Assembly (NCBI GenBank): GCA_038251325.1 | Contig: JBBSBL010000019.1 | Location: 1 to 38,492, forward strand | Direction: 5' to 3' | DNA from: JBBSBL01 sp038251325 | GTDB lineage: Bacteria; Actinomycetota; Thermoleophilia; Solirubrobacterales; Solirubrobacteraceae | Length of the DNA stretch: 38,492 bases | In this document: positions 1-8,121 of the stretch, piece after piece | Layout of the letters: each line of letters starts with the position of its first letter | How positions within the stretch are numbered: the stretch's first letter is position 1 | Made by a program: the position numbers and the translations under genes | Notes under the pieces: generated by a model | Database searches by the model: none | What the model saw: only the letters and a program-made list of their open reading frames with translations | What the model was told of the DNA's origin: nothing

Positions 1-1
1 G

Positions 2-568
2 CGGGTGCACCTCGCCGTCCACGACTGGGGCGGCGCCATCGGCGTGCGCTGGGCCATGGACCATCCCGAGCGCCTGGCGAGTCTCGTGGCGATCAACGCT
101 GGGGGCCTGTCGAGCACCTACCGCTGGCACGGCTTCGCGCGTGCGCTCCGCACGCCCGGCCTCGGCGCGGCGCTCCAGGCGACGTCGACCGCCGCGACCT
201 TCCGGGCCACGCTGCGGCGCGCGAACCCCCTGCTGCCCGTGGCCGAGATCGACCGGATGTGGAGCCACAACGACCGGCGGACCCGCCGGGCCGCGCTCGC
301 CCTCTACCGCTCGGTCGGCGATCCCGGAGCCCTTCCGCGCGAGGCGGCTCCGGTGCTCGCGCCGCTCGACCGCCCGGCGCTCGTCGTGTGGGGCGATCGC
401 GACCCGTTCATCGGCCCCGAGCACGCCGAGCGGGCCCGCGACCTCTTCCCCCACGCGCGCATCGCCCACCTGCCGGAGGGCGGGCACTGGCCGATGCTCG
501 AGACGCCCGAGACGGTCGCCGGACACGTCGAGCCCTTCCTCGCCGGCGTAGTCGCCGCCTCGGCGTGA
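2..568 (+). CDS. Alpha/beta hydrolase, haloalkane dehalogenase/epoxide hydrolase-like (5' partial)
   Basis: This is the C-terminal part of an alpha/beta-hydrolase; the frame is open to the window edge, so the true start lies upstream. The visible part begins at the nucleophile elbow: VHDWGGAIG places an Asp where Ser-type hydrolases have GxSxG, the pattern of haloalkane dehalogenases and epoxide hydrolases, which form a covalent ester on Asp. The downstream acid lies in VVWGDRDPFIG and the catalytic His in EGGHWPMLETPE, so the triad looks intact. About 188 codons are visible of a family length near 280-310. Its TGA overlaps the GTG of the ABC transporter gene (GTGA), so the two are translationally coupled. 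The substrate cannot be read from sequence. Confidence 0.85.
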   Translation, partial: RVHLAVHDWGGAIGVRWAMDHPERLASLVAINAGGLSSTYRWHGFARALRTPGLGAALQATSTAATFRATLRRANPLLPVAEIDRMWSHNDRRTRRAALALYRSVGDPGALPREAAPVLAPLDRPALVVWGDRDPFIGPEHAERARDLFPHARIAHLPEGGHWPMLETPETVAGHVEPFLAGVVAASA

Positions 569-2469
569 GCGCGTTCCGCGGGGAGGGCGGCGGCCGGCGG
601 CAGGCGCGCGAGCTCCGCCCCGAGGATCTGCCGGAGACGCCGGTCCCGCTGCGCCGCGTCGTCGCGCTCTTCCGCCCCTACCGGCTGCGCCTGGCCTGGC
701 TGCTCGGGCTGATCCTGCTCTCGGCCGGCCTGGGGATCGTCAACCCCTTCCTGCTGCGGGCGATCCTCGACACCGCCTACCCGGAGCGCGACACCCAGCT
801 CCTCACGCTGCTGGTGGGAGGGATGATCGCGATCTCGATCCTCACCGGCGTGATCGGCGTCGCGCAGACGTGGGCGTCGAATCTCGTCGGCCAGAAGGTC
901 ATGCACGACCTGCGCTCCGGGGTCTACGCGCACCTCCAGCGGATGTCGCTCGCCTTCTTCACGCGCACGCGCACGGGCGAGGTGCAGTCGCGCATCGCCA
1001 ACGACATCGGCGGGATCGACAGCGTGGTGACGAGCACCGCCACCTCGATCGTCCAGAACGTGACGACGGTCGTCGCCACCGTCGTGGCGATGATCGCGCT
1101 CGACTGGCGCCTCGCCGCGTTCTCGCTCTGCCTGCTGCCGTTCTTCGTCTGGCTCACCCGCCGCGTCGGCGAGGAGCGGCGGCGCATCACCTCGGTGCGC
1201 CAGGGCCGCCTGGCCGACATGTCCACGCTCGTCGAGGAGTCGCTCTCGGTCTCCGGGATCCTGCTCGGCAAGACGATGGGCCGCAGCCCGGAGCTCGTCC
1301 GGCGCTTCGGCCGGGAGTCGGGCGAGCTCGCTGACCTCGAGGTGCGCAGCCGGATGGCCGGCCGCTGGCGGATGGCGTCGATCCAGATGAGCTTCGCGAT
1401 CATGCCCGCCGCGGTCTACTGGTTCGCGGGCCAGGACCTCGGCGCCGGCGGGGCCGCGATCAGCATCGGCACCGTCGTCGCCTTCACCCAGCTCCAGACG
1501 CGCCTGCTCTTCCCCGTCCAGTCGCTGCTCTCCGTCGGCCTGGACGTGCAGACCTCGATGGCGCTCTTCGGGCGCATCTTCGAGTACCTCGACCTCCCCG
1601 TGGACATCGCCGAGCTCCCGGGCGCGCGGACGCTCGGCCGGGTCCGCGGGGACGTCGCCTTCCGCGACGTCTGCTTCCGCTACGACGACGGCGCGCCGTG
1701 GACCCTGCAGGCGATCGACGCCGAGGTCCCCGCCGGCACGCGGACGGCGATCGTCGGCGAGACCGGCGCCGGGAAGACGACGATGGCCTACCTCGTCGCC
1801 CGCCTCTACGAGCCCCAGCGCGGCGCGGTGACGATCGACGGCGTCGACATCCGCGAGGTGACCCTCGACTCGCTGGCGGCGAACGTCGGCCTGGTCTCCC
1901 AGGAGACCTACCTCTTCCACGCCAGCATCCGCGAGAACCTGCGCTTCGCCTGCTCCGACGCATCCGACGCGGAGATCGAGGCGGCGGCCCGCTCGGCGCA
2001 GATCCACGAGCTCATCGTCTCCCTGCCCGAGGGCTATGACACGCCGGTGGGCGAGCGCGGGTACCGCTTCTCCGGGGGCGAGAAGCAGCGCATCGCGATC
2101 GCCCGCACGATGCTGCGCAACCCGCCGGTGCTCATCCTCGACGAGGCGACCAGCGCGCTCGACACCGAGACCGAGCGCGCTGTCCAGGCCGCGCTCGAGG
2201 CGCTGGCCCGCGGGCGCACCACGATCGCCATCGCCCACCGGCTCTCGACGGTGCGCGAGGCCGACCAGATCCTCGTGCTCGACGGCGGGCGGATCGTCGA
2301 GCGCGGGACCCACGAGGAGCTCGTTGCGCTCGGCGGCCGCTACGCCACGCTGGCCGGGACGGGCGTGCTCGGCGACGGCGCCGGAGCCACCGACGCCTCG
2401 CTCGCGCTCAGCGGCGAGGCGCCCATTCGGGTGACGCCGTACGCCCGCGCGGGCAGAGGGGCCCCATGA
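565..2469 (+). CDS. ABC transporter, fused permease and ATP-binding protein (MsbA/BmrA-like exporter half)
   Basis: This is a 634-aa half-transporter of the type I exporter fold. The N-terminal membrane domain (about residues 30-335) has hydrophobic segments such as WLLGLILLSAGLGIV. The nucleotide-binding domain follows with Walker A GETGAGKTT (398-406), signature SGGEKQR (503-509), Walker B LILDEATSALD (Asp526) and H-loop His558. All ATPase elements are intact. Such proteins dimerise and export lipids, peptides or drugs; the substrate is unknown. A longer upstream reading is possible, but GTG 565 is preferred because it overlaps the upstream TGA by four bases and gives the usual family length. 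The downstream aldo/keto reductase begins in an ATGA overlap at 2466, so the three genes form one operon. Confidence 0.93.
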   Translation: MSAFRGEGGGRRQARELRPEDLPETPVPLRRVVALFRPYRLRLAWLLGLILLSAGLGIVNPFLLRAILDTAYPERDTQLLTLLVGGMIAISILTGVIGVAQTWASNLVGQKVMHDLRSGVYAHLQRMSLAFFTRTRTGEVQSRIANDIGGIDSVVTSTATSIVQNVTTVVATVVAMIALDWRLAAFSLCLLPFFVWLTRRVGEERRRITSVRQGRLADMSTLVEESLSVSGILLGKTMGRSPELVRRFGRESGELADLEVRSRMAGRWRMASIQMSFAIMPAAVYWFAGQDLGAGGAAISIGTVVAFTQLQTRLLFPVQSLLSVGLDVQTSMALFGRIFEYLDLPVDIAELPGARTLGRVRGDVAFRDVCFRYDDGAPWTLQAIDAEVPAGTRTAIVGETGAGKTTMAYLVARLYEPQRGAVTIDGVDIREVTLDSLAANVGLVSQETYLFHASIRENLRFACSDASDAEIEAAARSAQIHELIVSLPEGYDTPVGERGYRFSGGEKQRIAIARTMLRNPPVLILDEATSALDTETERAVQAALEALARGRTTIAIAHRLSTVREADQILVLDGGRIVERGTHEELVALGGRYATLAGTGVLGDGAGATDASLALSGEAPIRVTPYARAGRGAP

Positions 2470-3300
2470 CCCGAGAACCGACCGACGCCACCACGCTGAC
2501 GATCCGCGGGGTCGAGCTGCCCAAGCTCGGCTACGGCACCTGGCAGCTGGAGGGCGAGGACGCCTACGACGGCGTGCTCGACGCGCTGGCGCTCGGCTAC
2601 CGGCATTTCGACACCGCCCGCGCCTACGGCAACGAGGCGCAGATCGGCCGCGCGCTCGCCGACACCGACGTGCCGCGCGAGGAGATCTGGCTGACGACGA
2701 AGGTCTGGCGCGACGATGCGGCCCCCGACGACCTGCGACGCAGCGTCGAGGACCAGCTCGCCGACCTCGGCGTCGAGCGCATCGACCTGCTGCTCCTCCA
2801 CTGGCCCTCGGAGCCGCCGATGGCCGACACGCTCGGGGCGATGACCGCGCTGCGCGAGTCCGGCGCCGTGCGCGAGATCGGCGTGTCCAACTTCCCCTCG
2901 ATGCTGCTCGGCGAGGCGATCGAGCTCGCGCCGATCTTCTGCGACCAGGTCGAGGTACCACCCCTACCTGCCGCAGGGCCCGGTGATGCACGTCTGCCGC
3001 GAGCACGACGTGCTGCTCACCGCCTACTAGCCCTTCGCGCACGGCCGCGCGCACGACGACCCCGTCTTGGGCGAGATCGGCGAGGCGCACGGTCGCTCGG
3101 CCGGCCAGGTCGCGCTGCGCTGGCTGCTGGACCAGCCGGGCGTGGCCGCGATCCCGAAGGCCTCGAGCCACGCGCGGCGGGCGGAGAACCTCGACGTCTT
3201 CGGCTTCGACCTCAGCGACGACGAGCGCGGCCGCATCGCCGCGCTGTCCGTGCGACACCTGCGGACCGCGAGCCCGTCCTTCGCGCCGAACTGGGACTGA
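2466..3300 (+). pseudogene. Aldo/keto reductase, broken by a frameshift and a nonsense codon
   Basis: The N-terminal part reads as a normal aldo/keto reductase with the full catalytic tetrad: Asp49 and Tyr54 in HFDTARAYGNE, Lys79 in TTKVW, His112 in LLLHWPS. After Glu163 the frame fails. An extra G at 2954/2955 turns the expected VEYHPYLPQ into VEVPP. Dropping that base restores a good AKR reading (YHPYLPQGPVM), but that frame has TAG at 3028-3030 in place of the Ser of TAYSPFA. The C-terminal half then runs open to TGA 3298-3300, with the NADPH-binding region (IPKASSHARRAENLDVF) recognisable. Two lesions lie within 80 bp of an otherwise well-kept gene. Recent pseudogenisation or sequencing error are both possible. 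Confidence 0.88.
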
Positions 3301-3401
3301 GGGCGCGCCGGCGATCGGGCGGTCACGCTGGAGCTCCGGCGATAGGCTGCGCCCCGCCGCGATGAGCGCCGCTTCCGCCAGCGCCGTCCCCCGCCTGCCC
3401 C

Positions 3402-4154
3402 GTGAGCCGAGAGCCCATCCCCCTCGACGAGCTTCGAGCCCAGGTCGACGCCTACGAGTGGTTTCACTCCATCGACCTCGGCCACGGCCTGCGCACCCGC
3501 GGGCGCGACGACTCGCCCCGCAAGCTCGAGTGGCTGTCGCTCCCGGCCGACCTGTCGGGCCGCTCCGTGCTGGACATCGGCGCGTGGGACGGGTTCTTCT
3601 CCTTCGAGGCCGAGCGCCGGGGCGCGAAGCGGGTGTTGGCCGTCGACTCGCTGGCCTGGCGGGACCCTCCGTGGGGGCCGCGCGGCTACGGGACCAAGCA
3701 GGGGTTCGAGCTCGCGCGGCGCGCGCTCGGCTCCGAGGTCGAGGATCTCGACCTGGACTTCGACCGCATCTCCCCCGACACCGTCGGCATGCACGACCTC
3801 GTGCTCTTCCTCGGCGTGCTCTACCACATGCAGCACCCCTGGCTCACGCTGCAGCGGGTGGCCAGCGTATGCCGCGACCAGCTGATCCTCGAGACCCACG
3901 TCGACCTGCTGGACCTCCGCCGGCCGGCCATGGCCTTCTACGCCGGCGACGAGCTCTCCGGTGACGAGTCGAACTGGTGGGGCCCGAACCCGTCGGCGAT
4001 CGAGGGGATGCTGCGCGCCGAGGGCTTCACCCGCTTCGAGGTGGTCCATCTCGAGCGTCGCGCCTACCGCTATGGGCGGGCGCTCTACCGCCGCATGCGC
4101 GGTCCGCGCTTTCTGGCCCAGCAGGGTCGCTGCGTGATCCACGCCTGGCGATAG
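3402..4154 (+). CDS. Class I SAM-dependent methyltransferase (DUF1698/CmoB-like)
   Basis: This 250-aa protein has a Rossmann-type SAM-binding domain with motif I VLDIGAWDGFF (about 55-65) and the acidic end of strand 2 in VLAVDSLAW. The segment FLGVLYHMQHPWLTL resembles the CmoB/DUF1698 group, which includes tRNA-modifying enzymes and many uncharacterised relatives. The C-terminal third, with the WWGPN motif and the phrase IEGMLRAEGF, is also typical of that group. The substrate is not known. The start is GTG 3402, the first start after an in-frame TGA at 3363. A possible -10 box TAGGCT lies at 3343-3348, which would give a leader of about 50 nt. It is not obviously in an operon with the broken reductase upstream. 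Confidence 0.8.
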   Translation: MSREPIPLDELRAQVDAYEWFHSIDLGHGLRTRGRDDSPRKLEWLSLPADLSGRSVLDIGAWDGFFSFEAERRGAKRVLAVDSLAWRDPPWGPRGYGTKQGFELARRALGSEVEDLDLDFDRISPDTVGMHDLVLFLGVLYHMQHPWLTLQRVASVCRDQLILETHVDLLDLRRPAMAFYAGDELSGDESNWWGPNPSAIEGMLRAEGFTRFEVVHLERRAYRYGRALYRRMRGPRFLAQQGRCVIHAWR

Positions 4155-4198
4155 CCCGATACCGATCCCCCCCACCCCAACCCCGAGAGGACCCATCC

Positions 4199-4450
4199 GT
4201 GAGCACCCCCGACATCGGCCGTCACATCGAGGAGCTCGTCGCCGAGGAGGAGTCGCTGCGCGCGCGGGAGGCCGACGAGGAGCGCCCGGCCACCGCCGAG
4301 GAGCGCGAGCGCCTCGAGGCGATCCGGGTCGAGCTCGACCGCACGTGGGACCTGCTCCGCCGCCGCCGAGCGCTGGCCGAGGCCGGCCGCGACCCCGACG
4401 AGGCCGGCGCCCCCCGGGACGCCGACACCGTCGAGGGCTACGAGCAGTAG
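4199..4450 (+). CDS. DUF2630 family protein
   Basis: This is an 83-aa acidic, largely helical protein. It matches the DUF2630 pattern: IxELVAEEExLRxREA near the start, a central VELDRTWDLLRRRRAL, then DPDEA and a closing TVEGYEQ. DUF2630 proteins are small and of unknown function, and from memory are found mainly in actinobacteria. GTG 4199 is the start because a purine-rich GAGAGGA lies about 8 nt upstream and the length matches the family; the frame also runs open further upstream over the methyltransferase gene, which is a shadow. It sits 44 bp after the methyltransferase and converges with the flavodoxin-type gene. Confidence 0.82.
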   Translation: MSTPDIGRHIEELVAEEESLRAREADEERPATAEERERLEAIRVELDRTWDLLRRRRALAEAGRDPDEAGAPRDADTVEGYEQ

Positions 4451-4460
4451 GCCTCGCCCT

Positions 4461-5219
4461 TCAGCGGTACTCCGGGTTCGGGTGGTCGGGGTGGCTGAGG
4501 TCCCAGCCCGAGGCCGCGTTCCCGTGCGCGGGGACGCCGCCGGCGTCCTTGAGCATCCGCGCATAGTGGAGGAGGTTCCAGGTCATGAACACGGTGTTGC
4601 GCGTCGTCCACGCGTTCTGCTCGCCGCCGCCCTCCGCGTCGAGGTAGGACGGGCCCGGCCCGGCCTCGCCGTCCCAGTAGGAGTCGACCTGCGGCGGGAT
4701 GGTGACGCCGATGTGCTGGAGGGCGTAGAGGACCTGGGCCGAGACGTGCTTGCCGCCGTCCTCGTTCCCGGTGGTCAGCGAGCCGCCGACCTTCCCGTAG
4801 TAGGACCACTGGCCGCGGTCGTTGAGGTCGCCCGAGTACGCGTAGAGCCGCTCGATGATCTTCCGCGTGTGCGAGCTCTGGTCGCCGAGCCAGATCGGGC
4901 CGGCGAGCACGAGGATGTCGGCCGGCACGACGAGCTCGCGGTAGAGGTCGGGGAAGTCGTCGCGCTCGTAGCCCTGCTCGCGCATGTCCGGCCACACCCC
5001 GGCCGGGATCTCGTGGTCGGCGGTGCGGACGACGTCGACCTTCACCCCGAGCCGCTCCATGATCCCGCGCGGGATGGCCAGCAGGCCGTCGGTGTGGCTC
5101 GGCGCCGGAGAACGCTTGAGCGAGCCGTTGAAGACGACGGCGCGCAGGTCGTCGTAGGCGGCCGGCGCGTCGTCGACGAGCTGGTCGATGAACTGCTGGA
5201 TCGCGGCAGGGATCGGCAC
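4461..5219 (-). CDS. Flavodoxin-like NAD(P)H-dependent oxidoreductase (FMN reductase family)
   Basis: This 252-aa protein has a flavodoxin fold. FNGSLKRSPAPSHT near the N-terminus matches the FMN phosphate-binding loop of the NADPH-dependent FMN reductase family. LVLAGPIWLGDQSS corresponds to the loop that stacks on the flavin ring, and KVGGSLTTGNEDGG fits the third flavin-contacting loop. Such enzymes transfer electrons from NAD(P)H to FMN, quinones or other acceptors in the cytoplasm; the physiological acceptor is unknown. GTG 5219 is chosen because GAGGAG (complement of 5226-5231) lies 6 nt upstream. The frame continues open upstream as an antisense shadow of the next gene. It lies 92 bp downstream of the CurA-like reductase on the same strand, so co-transcription is possible. 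Confidence 0.82.
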   Translation of the reverse strand: MPIPAAIQQFIDQLVDDAPAAYDDLRAVVFNGSLKRSPAPSHTDGLLAIPRGIMERLGVKVDVVRTADHEIPAGVWPDMREQGYERDDFPDLYRELVVPADILVLAGPIWLGDQSSHTRKIIERLYAYSGDLNDRGQWSYYGKVGGSLTTGNEDGGKHVSAQVLYALQHIGVTIPPQVDSYWDGEAGPGPSYLDAEGGGEQNAWTTRNTVFMTWNLLHYARMLKDAGGVPAHGNAASGWDLSHPDHPNPEYR

Positions 5220-5311
5220 GGCGGGCTCCTCGTGTCGGCGGCCGGGGGCCGCGGGTGGCTGGCTGACCGGTCCGGCCGGCCGGCGGAACGTGTCGCCGCG
5301 CCGGCCTCGGC

Positions 5312-6325
5312 TCAGGCGTCGCTCACGCGGACGACGAGCTTGCCGGTGTTCGCGCCGTCGAACAGCATGTTGATCGCGACGGGCAGTTGCTCGAAGCCCT
5401 CGACCACGGTCTCCAGCGCCTCCAGCCGCCCGTCCTTGATCAGGCTGGAGATGTCCGCGGCGGCCTCGGCGGCGCGGCCGAAGTGGTCGAGCACGATGAA
5501 CCCCTGGAGCTTGGCGCGCTGCACGAGCAGGGCGTTGAAGCTGCGCGGCCCCTGCGCTTCGGCGTCGTTGTAGCTCGAGATGAGGCCGCAGAGCGCGATC
5601 CGCGCGCCGATGTTCAGGCGCCCGAAGATCGCGTCCATGATCTTGCCGCCGACGTTCTCGAAGTCGACGTCGATCCGGTCGGGCGTCGCCGCCTTGAGCT
5701 GGTCGTGCCAATCGTCGGCCTTGTGGTCGACCGCGGCGTCGAACCCGAGGCGCTCGACGAGCAGCGCCGTCTTCTCGGGCCCGCCCGCGATGCCGACGAC
5801 CCGCGCGCCGGCGGCCTTCGCCAGCTGGCCCGCCACCGACCCCACCGCGCCCGCCGCGGCGGAGACGGCGACGGTCTCACCGGGCTGCGGGCGGCCGATC
5901 TCCTTCATGCCGATCCACGCCGTGAGCCCGGTCATCCCGAGCGCGCCGAGGTACGCGCTCGGCGCGACGCCCTCGACCTCGTCGACGAGGAACAGCGGCG
6001 CGGCGTCCGAGACCACCGCCCACTCCTGCCAGCCGATCAGGCCCTGGACGAGCTGACCCTCGGGATAACGGGGATGCTTGGAGGCGACGACGCGCCCGAG
6101 CCCGCCCGCGCGCATGACCTCCCCGATGCCGACCGGCGGCAGGTACGTCGGCGTGTCGTTGATCCACGTACGGTTCGTCGGGTCGAGCGAGATCCACATC
6201 GTCCGCACCAGCGCCTCGCCCTCGCCGATCTCGGGCACCTCCTCCTCGACGAGCTCGAAGGTCTCGGGTCCGATGCGCTCGGTCGGACGCTCGCGGAGCA
6301 GGAAACGGCGGTTGATCTCGGGCAT
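5312..6325 (-). CDS. NADP-dependent medium-chain oxidoreductase (CurA/leukotriene B4 dehydrogenase-like)
   Basis: This is a 337-aa zinc-independent medium-chain dehydrogenase/reductase. The N-terminus (INRRFLLRERP, then MWISLDPTNRTWI) is typical of the CurA/prostaglandin reductase branch, which reduces alpha,beta-unsaturated ketones with NADPH. The dinucleotide-binding segment is VSAAAGAVGSVAGQLAKAAG followed by ARVVGIAGG. The segment VDFENVGGKIMDAIF is also family-typical. No structural zinc-binding Cys cluster is visible, as expected. Full length. ATG 6325 is preceded, 7 nt away, by a TAGGGT box, suggesting a leaderless transcript. The flavodoxin-type reductase gene follows on the same strand. 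Confidence 0.9.
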   Translation of the reverse strand: MPEINRRFLLRERPTERIGPETFELVEEEVPEIGEGEALVRTMWISLDPTNRTWINDTPTYLPPVGIGEVMRAGGLGRVVASKHPRYPEGQLVQGLIGWQEWAVVSDAAPLFLVDEVEGVAPSAYLGALGMTGLTAWIGMKEIGRPQPGETVAVSAAAGAVGSVAGQLAKAAGARVVGIAGGPEKTALLVERLGFDAAVDHKADDWHDQLKAATPDRIDVDFENVGGKIMDAIFGRLNIGARIALCGLISSYNDAEAQGPRSFNALLVQRAKLQGFIVLDHFGRAAEAAADISSLIKDGRLEALETVVEGFEQLPVAINMLFDGANTGKLVVRVSDA

Positions 6326-6332
6326 GTCGGCG

Positions 6333-6338
6333 ACCCTA
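6333..6338 (-). promoter_or_regulatory. Putative -10 box of a leaderless transcript (CurA-like gene)
   Basis: TAGGGT on the reverse strand is separated by 7 nt from ATG 6325. The same spacing (6-9 nt from a TANNNT hexamer to the start codon) recurs before several genes in this window and no Shine-Dalgarno sequence is present, so a leaderless mRNA is inferred. No convincing -35 box was found. Confidence 0.45.
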
Positions 6339-6480
6339 GCGAAGCGCCGCGGCCGCATCGCGGCGGTCCTGCTCCCAGGGTGCCGCGTCAGCCCAATGCG
6401 ACCTCGTGGGCACGGCATGGGTGCGGCGCACTGGGCGCTCTGGCATCGGCGTCCAACGGTGGCGCCGGGGCTGGGGCCGG

Positions 6481-6594
6481 TCATGGTGCGGCCTCTTCGG
6501 CGGCCTCGCCGCGGCGCTTGCGCACGTGCCGGACGCCGAGCGCAACGAGGACGATGAGCAGGACGACGGCGGCGGTCCCGCGCCCGAGGAAGCG
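6481..6594 (-). other. In-frame open extension beyond the uppP amber stop, encoding a putative membrane helix
   Basis: After the TAG of uppP the same frame runs 37 codons to TGA at 6483-6481. The translation is RFLGRGTAAVVLLIVLVALG followed by VRHVRKRRGEAAEEAAP: one hydrophobic segment and then a basic tail, as in a genuine inner-membrane helix. The frame offers no start codon directly after the stop, so it is not an independent gene. It may be the real C-terminus of UppP cut off by a nonsense change (for example TAC to TAG), a sequencing error, or a read-through extension. The remaining bases up to 6325 hold nothing recognisable. Confidence 0.45.
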
Positions 6595-7569
6595 CTAGGC
6601 GAAGTTGATGACGCTGACCACTCCGAAGATGAGGCTGTAGATGGCGAACGGCGTGAGCGTCTTCGTTTCGAACCAGCGCACGAGGAACCGCACCGACAGG
6701 TAGGCGGTGATGCCGCAGATCACGAAGCCGACGGCGACCTGGCCGTGGATGTGGTCGCCGGCGTGTCCGGCGAGGCTTGGGAGCTTGAGGACGCCGGCCG
6801 CGAGGATCACCGGGGTGGCGAGCAGGAACGCGAAGCGCGCGGCGTCCTCGTGGCTGAGCCCGCGCCAGAGCCCGCCGACCATCGTGATGCCCGAGCGGCT
6901 GATGCCGGGGAGCAGCGCGGCGACCTGCAGTAGGCCGATCCGCACGCTGTCGGCGACCGAGACGTGTGCCAGGCGCGCGTCGGAGGCCGCCGCCAGCGCG
7001 ATCTCTGGCTCGCTGCGCCCACCGATCGCCTGGGCTTGGACCTGCGCCTCCGCGAGGGCCCGCGCTTCGGCGGCATCGGCGTCGATCGACGCGCGCCGCC
7101 GGTAGCGCTCCCCGGCGAACAGGATCAGCGCGTTGAGGACCAGGAAGATGCTCGCCCCGAGCGGCTTGGCGAAGATCGTGCGGAACGTGTGCTCCAGCGC
7201 CAGGCCCGTGATGCCGACGGGGATCGTCGCGATGACGATGAGCCAGGCCAGGCGGGCGTCGGCGTCGTCCGCCGGGAGGCTCCGGGTGCGTACGACACCT
7301 CCGAGCGTGCGGAAGAATCCCCTGACAATTCGCACCCAGTCGGTCCAGAAGAACCACAGCAGCGCGAGCGCCGTCGCACAGTGCAGGGCGACGATGTACG
7401 CGAGGTAGAACGAGGTCTCGCTGCTCGCGGTCGAGGACTGGGTGACGAGCGCCTGCCAGCTCCCGCCGAACCACGCCGGCACGAGCACCGAGTGCCCCAA
7501 ACTCGACACGGGGAACAGCTCGGTGACGCCCTGGACGAGCGCGATGACGATGGCTTGGAAGTACGACAC
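6595..7569 (-). CDS. uppP: Undecaprenyl-diphosphatase (UppP/BacA)
   Basis: This 324-aa polytopic membrane protein dephosphorylates undecaprenyl diphosphate, recycling the lipid carrier for peptidoglycan and other wall polymers. Both signature regions are present: VTELFPVSSLGH (Glu17, Ser22-23, His26) and LLPGISRSGITMVGG (Arg225). It is longer than the usual 270 aa because of a hydrophilic insert of about 50 residues rich in Ala, Glu and Arg before the second motif. GTG 7569 follows a TAGTCT box by 6 nt (leaderless). The stop is TAG 6597-6595; directly beyond it the same frame stays open for 37 codons with a membrane-helix-like sequence, described separately. Two tiny membrane-protein genes lie just upstream on the same strand. 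Confidence 0.93.
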   Translation of the reverse strand: MSYFQAIVIALVQGVTELFPVSSLGHSVLVPAWFGGSWQALVTQSSTASSETSFYLAYIVALHCATALALLWFFWTDWVRIVRGFFRTLGGVVRTRSLPADDADARLAWLIVIATIPVGITGLALEHTFRTIFAKPLGASIFLVLNALILFAGERYRRRASIDADAAEARALAEAQVQAQAIGGRSEPEIALAAASDARLAHVSVADSVRIGLLQVAALLPGISRSGITMVGGLWRGLSHEDAARFAFLLATPVILAAGVLKLPSLAGHAGDHIHGQVAVGFVICGITAYLSVRFLVRWFETKTLTPFAIYSLIFGVVSVINFA

Positions 7570-7575
7570 GCCGGG

Positions 7576-7581
7576 AGACTA
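7576..7581 (-). promoter_or_regulatory. Putative -10 box of uppP (leaderless)
   Basis: TAGTCT on the reverse strand ends 6 nt before GTG 7569. There is no Shine-Dalgarno sequence. The arrangement matches the leaderless pattern seen at other genes here. Confidence 0.45.
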
Positions 7582-7670
7582 GCCGGGCTGCCCTCGCACG
7601 ATGCCGCGCGGCGGCGCTGGAGCTGGCGACGGGCTCACTTCCGGCGCGCGGTTCGCGCGACGCTCGCCAG

Positions 7671-7841
7671 TCACACGACGGTGACGCCCGCCGCGAGAAC
7701 GAGCCCGCCGAGGTGCGGCCACGTTCCGGGCGCAAGGGGCTCGATGAGAAGGCCACAACACGTGATGACCGTGGCGATACCCACCGGCAGGATCCAGGTT
7801 TCGCCGAGCAGGAGCTTCTTGAGGGTGCGCACGGTGCTCAT
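7671..7841 (-). CDS. Small membrane protein (56 aa)
   Basis: The sequence begins MSTVRTLKKLLLGETWILPV and continues as two hydrophobic stretches, GIATVITCCGLLIEPL and LGGLVLAAGVTVV, with a short turn (APGTWPH) between. It looks like a two-helix integral membrane protein with a basic N-terminus. The ATG overlaps the stop of the upstream 70-aa membrane gene (ATGA, 7838-7841), the strongest argument that both are translated. No family is recognised. It lies about 100 bp upstream of uppP on the same strand. Confidence 0.6.
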   Translation of the reverse strand: MSTVRTLKKLLLGETWILPVGIATVITCCGLLIEPLAPGTWPHLGGLVLAAGVTVV

Positions 7842-8050
7842 GCGGGCTGGGGGTCGGGTTCGGGTTGGCGTGCGAGCCAGTGCGCCTGGATCTGGCTGGT
7901 CGCCGACAGCGCGAGGATGAGGTAGAGGATCGCGGCGGCGTTGCCTGGCCAATGGACGCCGAGTCCGACGCCGGCGAAGTACAGGCCGAAGGCGCTGAGC
8001 AGGACACCGACGCCCCACGGCACGCTCCCGCATTGCCTGCCCAGCGCCAC
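7838..8050 (-). CDS. Small membrane protein (70 aa)
   Basis: This predicted 70-aa protein has two hydrophobic segments: WGVGVLLSAFGLYFAGVGLG and AAAILYLILALSATSQIQA, with HWPGN between them and a Pro-rich tail. GTG 8050 is chosen because GAGGAA (complement of 8056-8061) sits 5 nt upstream. A longer reading back to 8122 would run into the divergent DUF1232 start and begins with low-complexity Arg-rich sequence. The stop overlaps the start of the 56-aa membrane gene by four bases, so the pair is a small translationally coupled operon. Function unknown. Confidence 0.55.
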   Translation of the reverse strand: MALGRQCGSVPWGVGVLLSAFGLYFAGVGLGVHWPGNAAAILYLILALSATSQIQAHWLARQPEPDPQPA

Positions 8051-8121
8051 AGCCGTTCCTCGTCCGCAGCGGCTGCGAGCGCCGGCATGGCGCCGTCGAG
8101 GGCGGTTAGCCTGGGAGACCA

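Noticed and set aside
304..3258. A 984-codon open frame on the reverse strand opposite the ABC transporter and aldo/keto reductase.
   Set aside because: Composition is Arg/Ala/Gly-rich with no domain, and the opposite strand carries well-conserved ABC and AKR motifs. Long antisense frames are expected at this GC content.
2466..7569. Amber (TAG) reassignment or suppression to explain the TAG codons in the aldo/keto reductase and uppP.
   Set aside because: Several intact genes here end in TAG (methyltransferase, DUF2630, S8 protease at 12585), and the reductase also has a frameshift, so lesions or errors explain it better.
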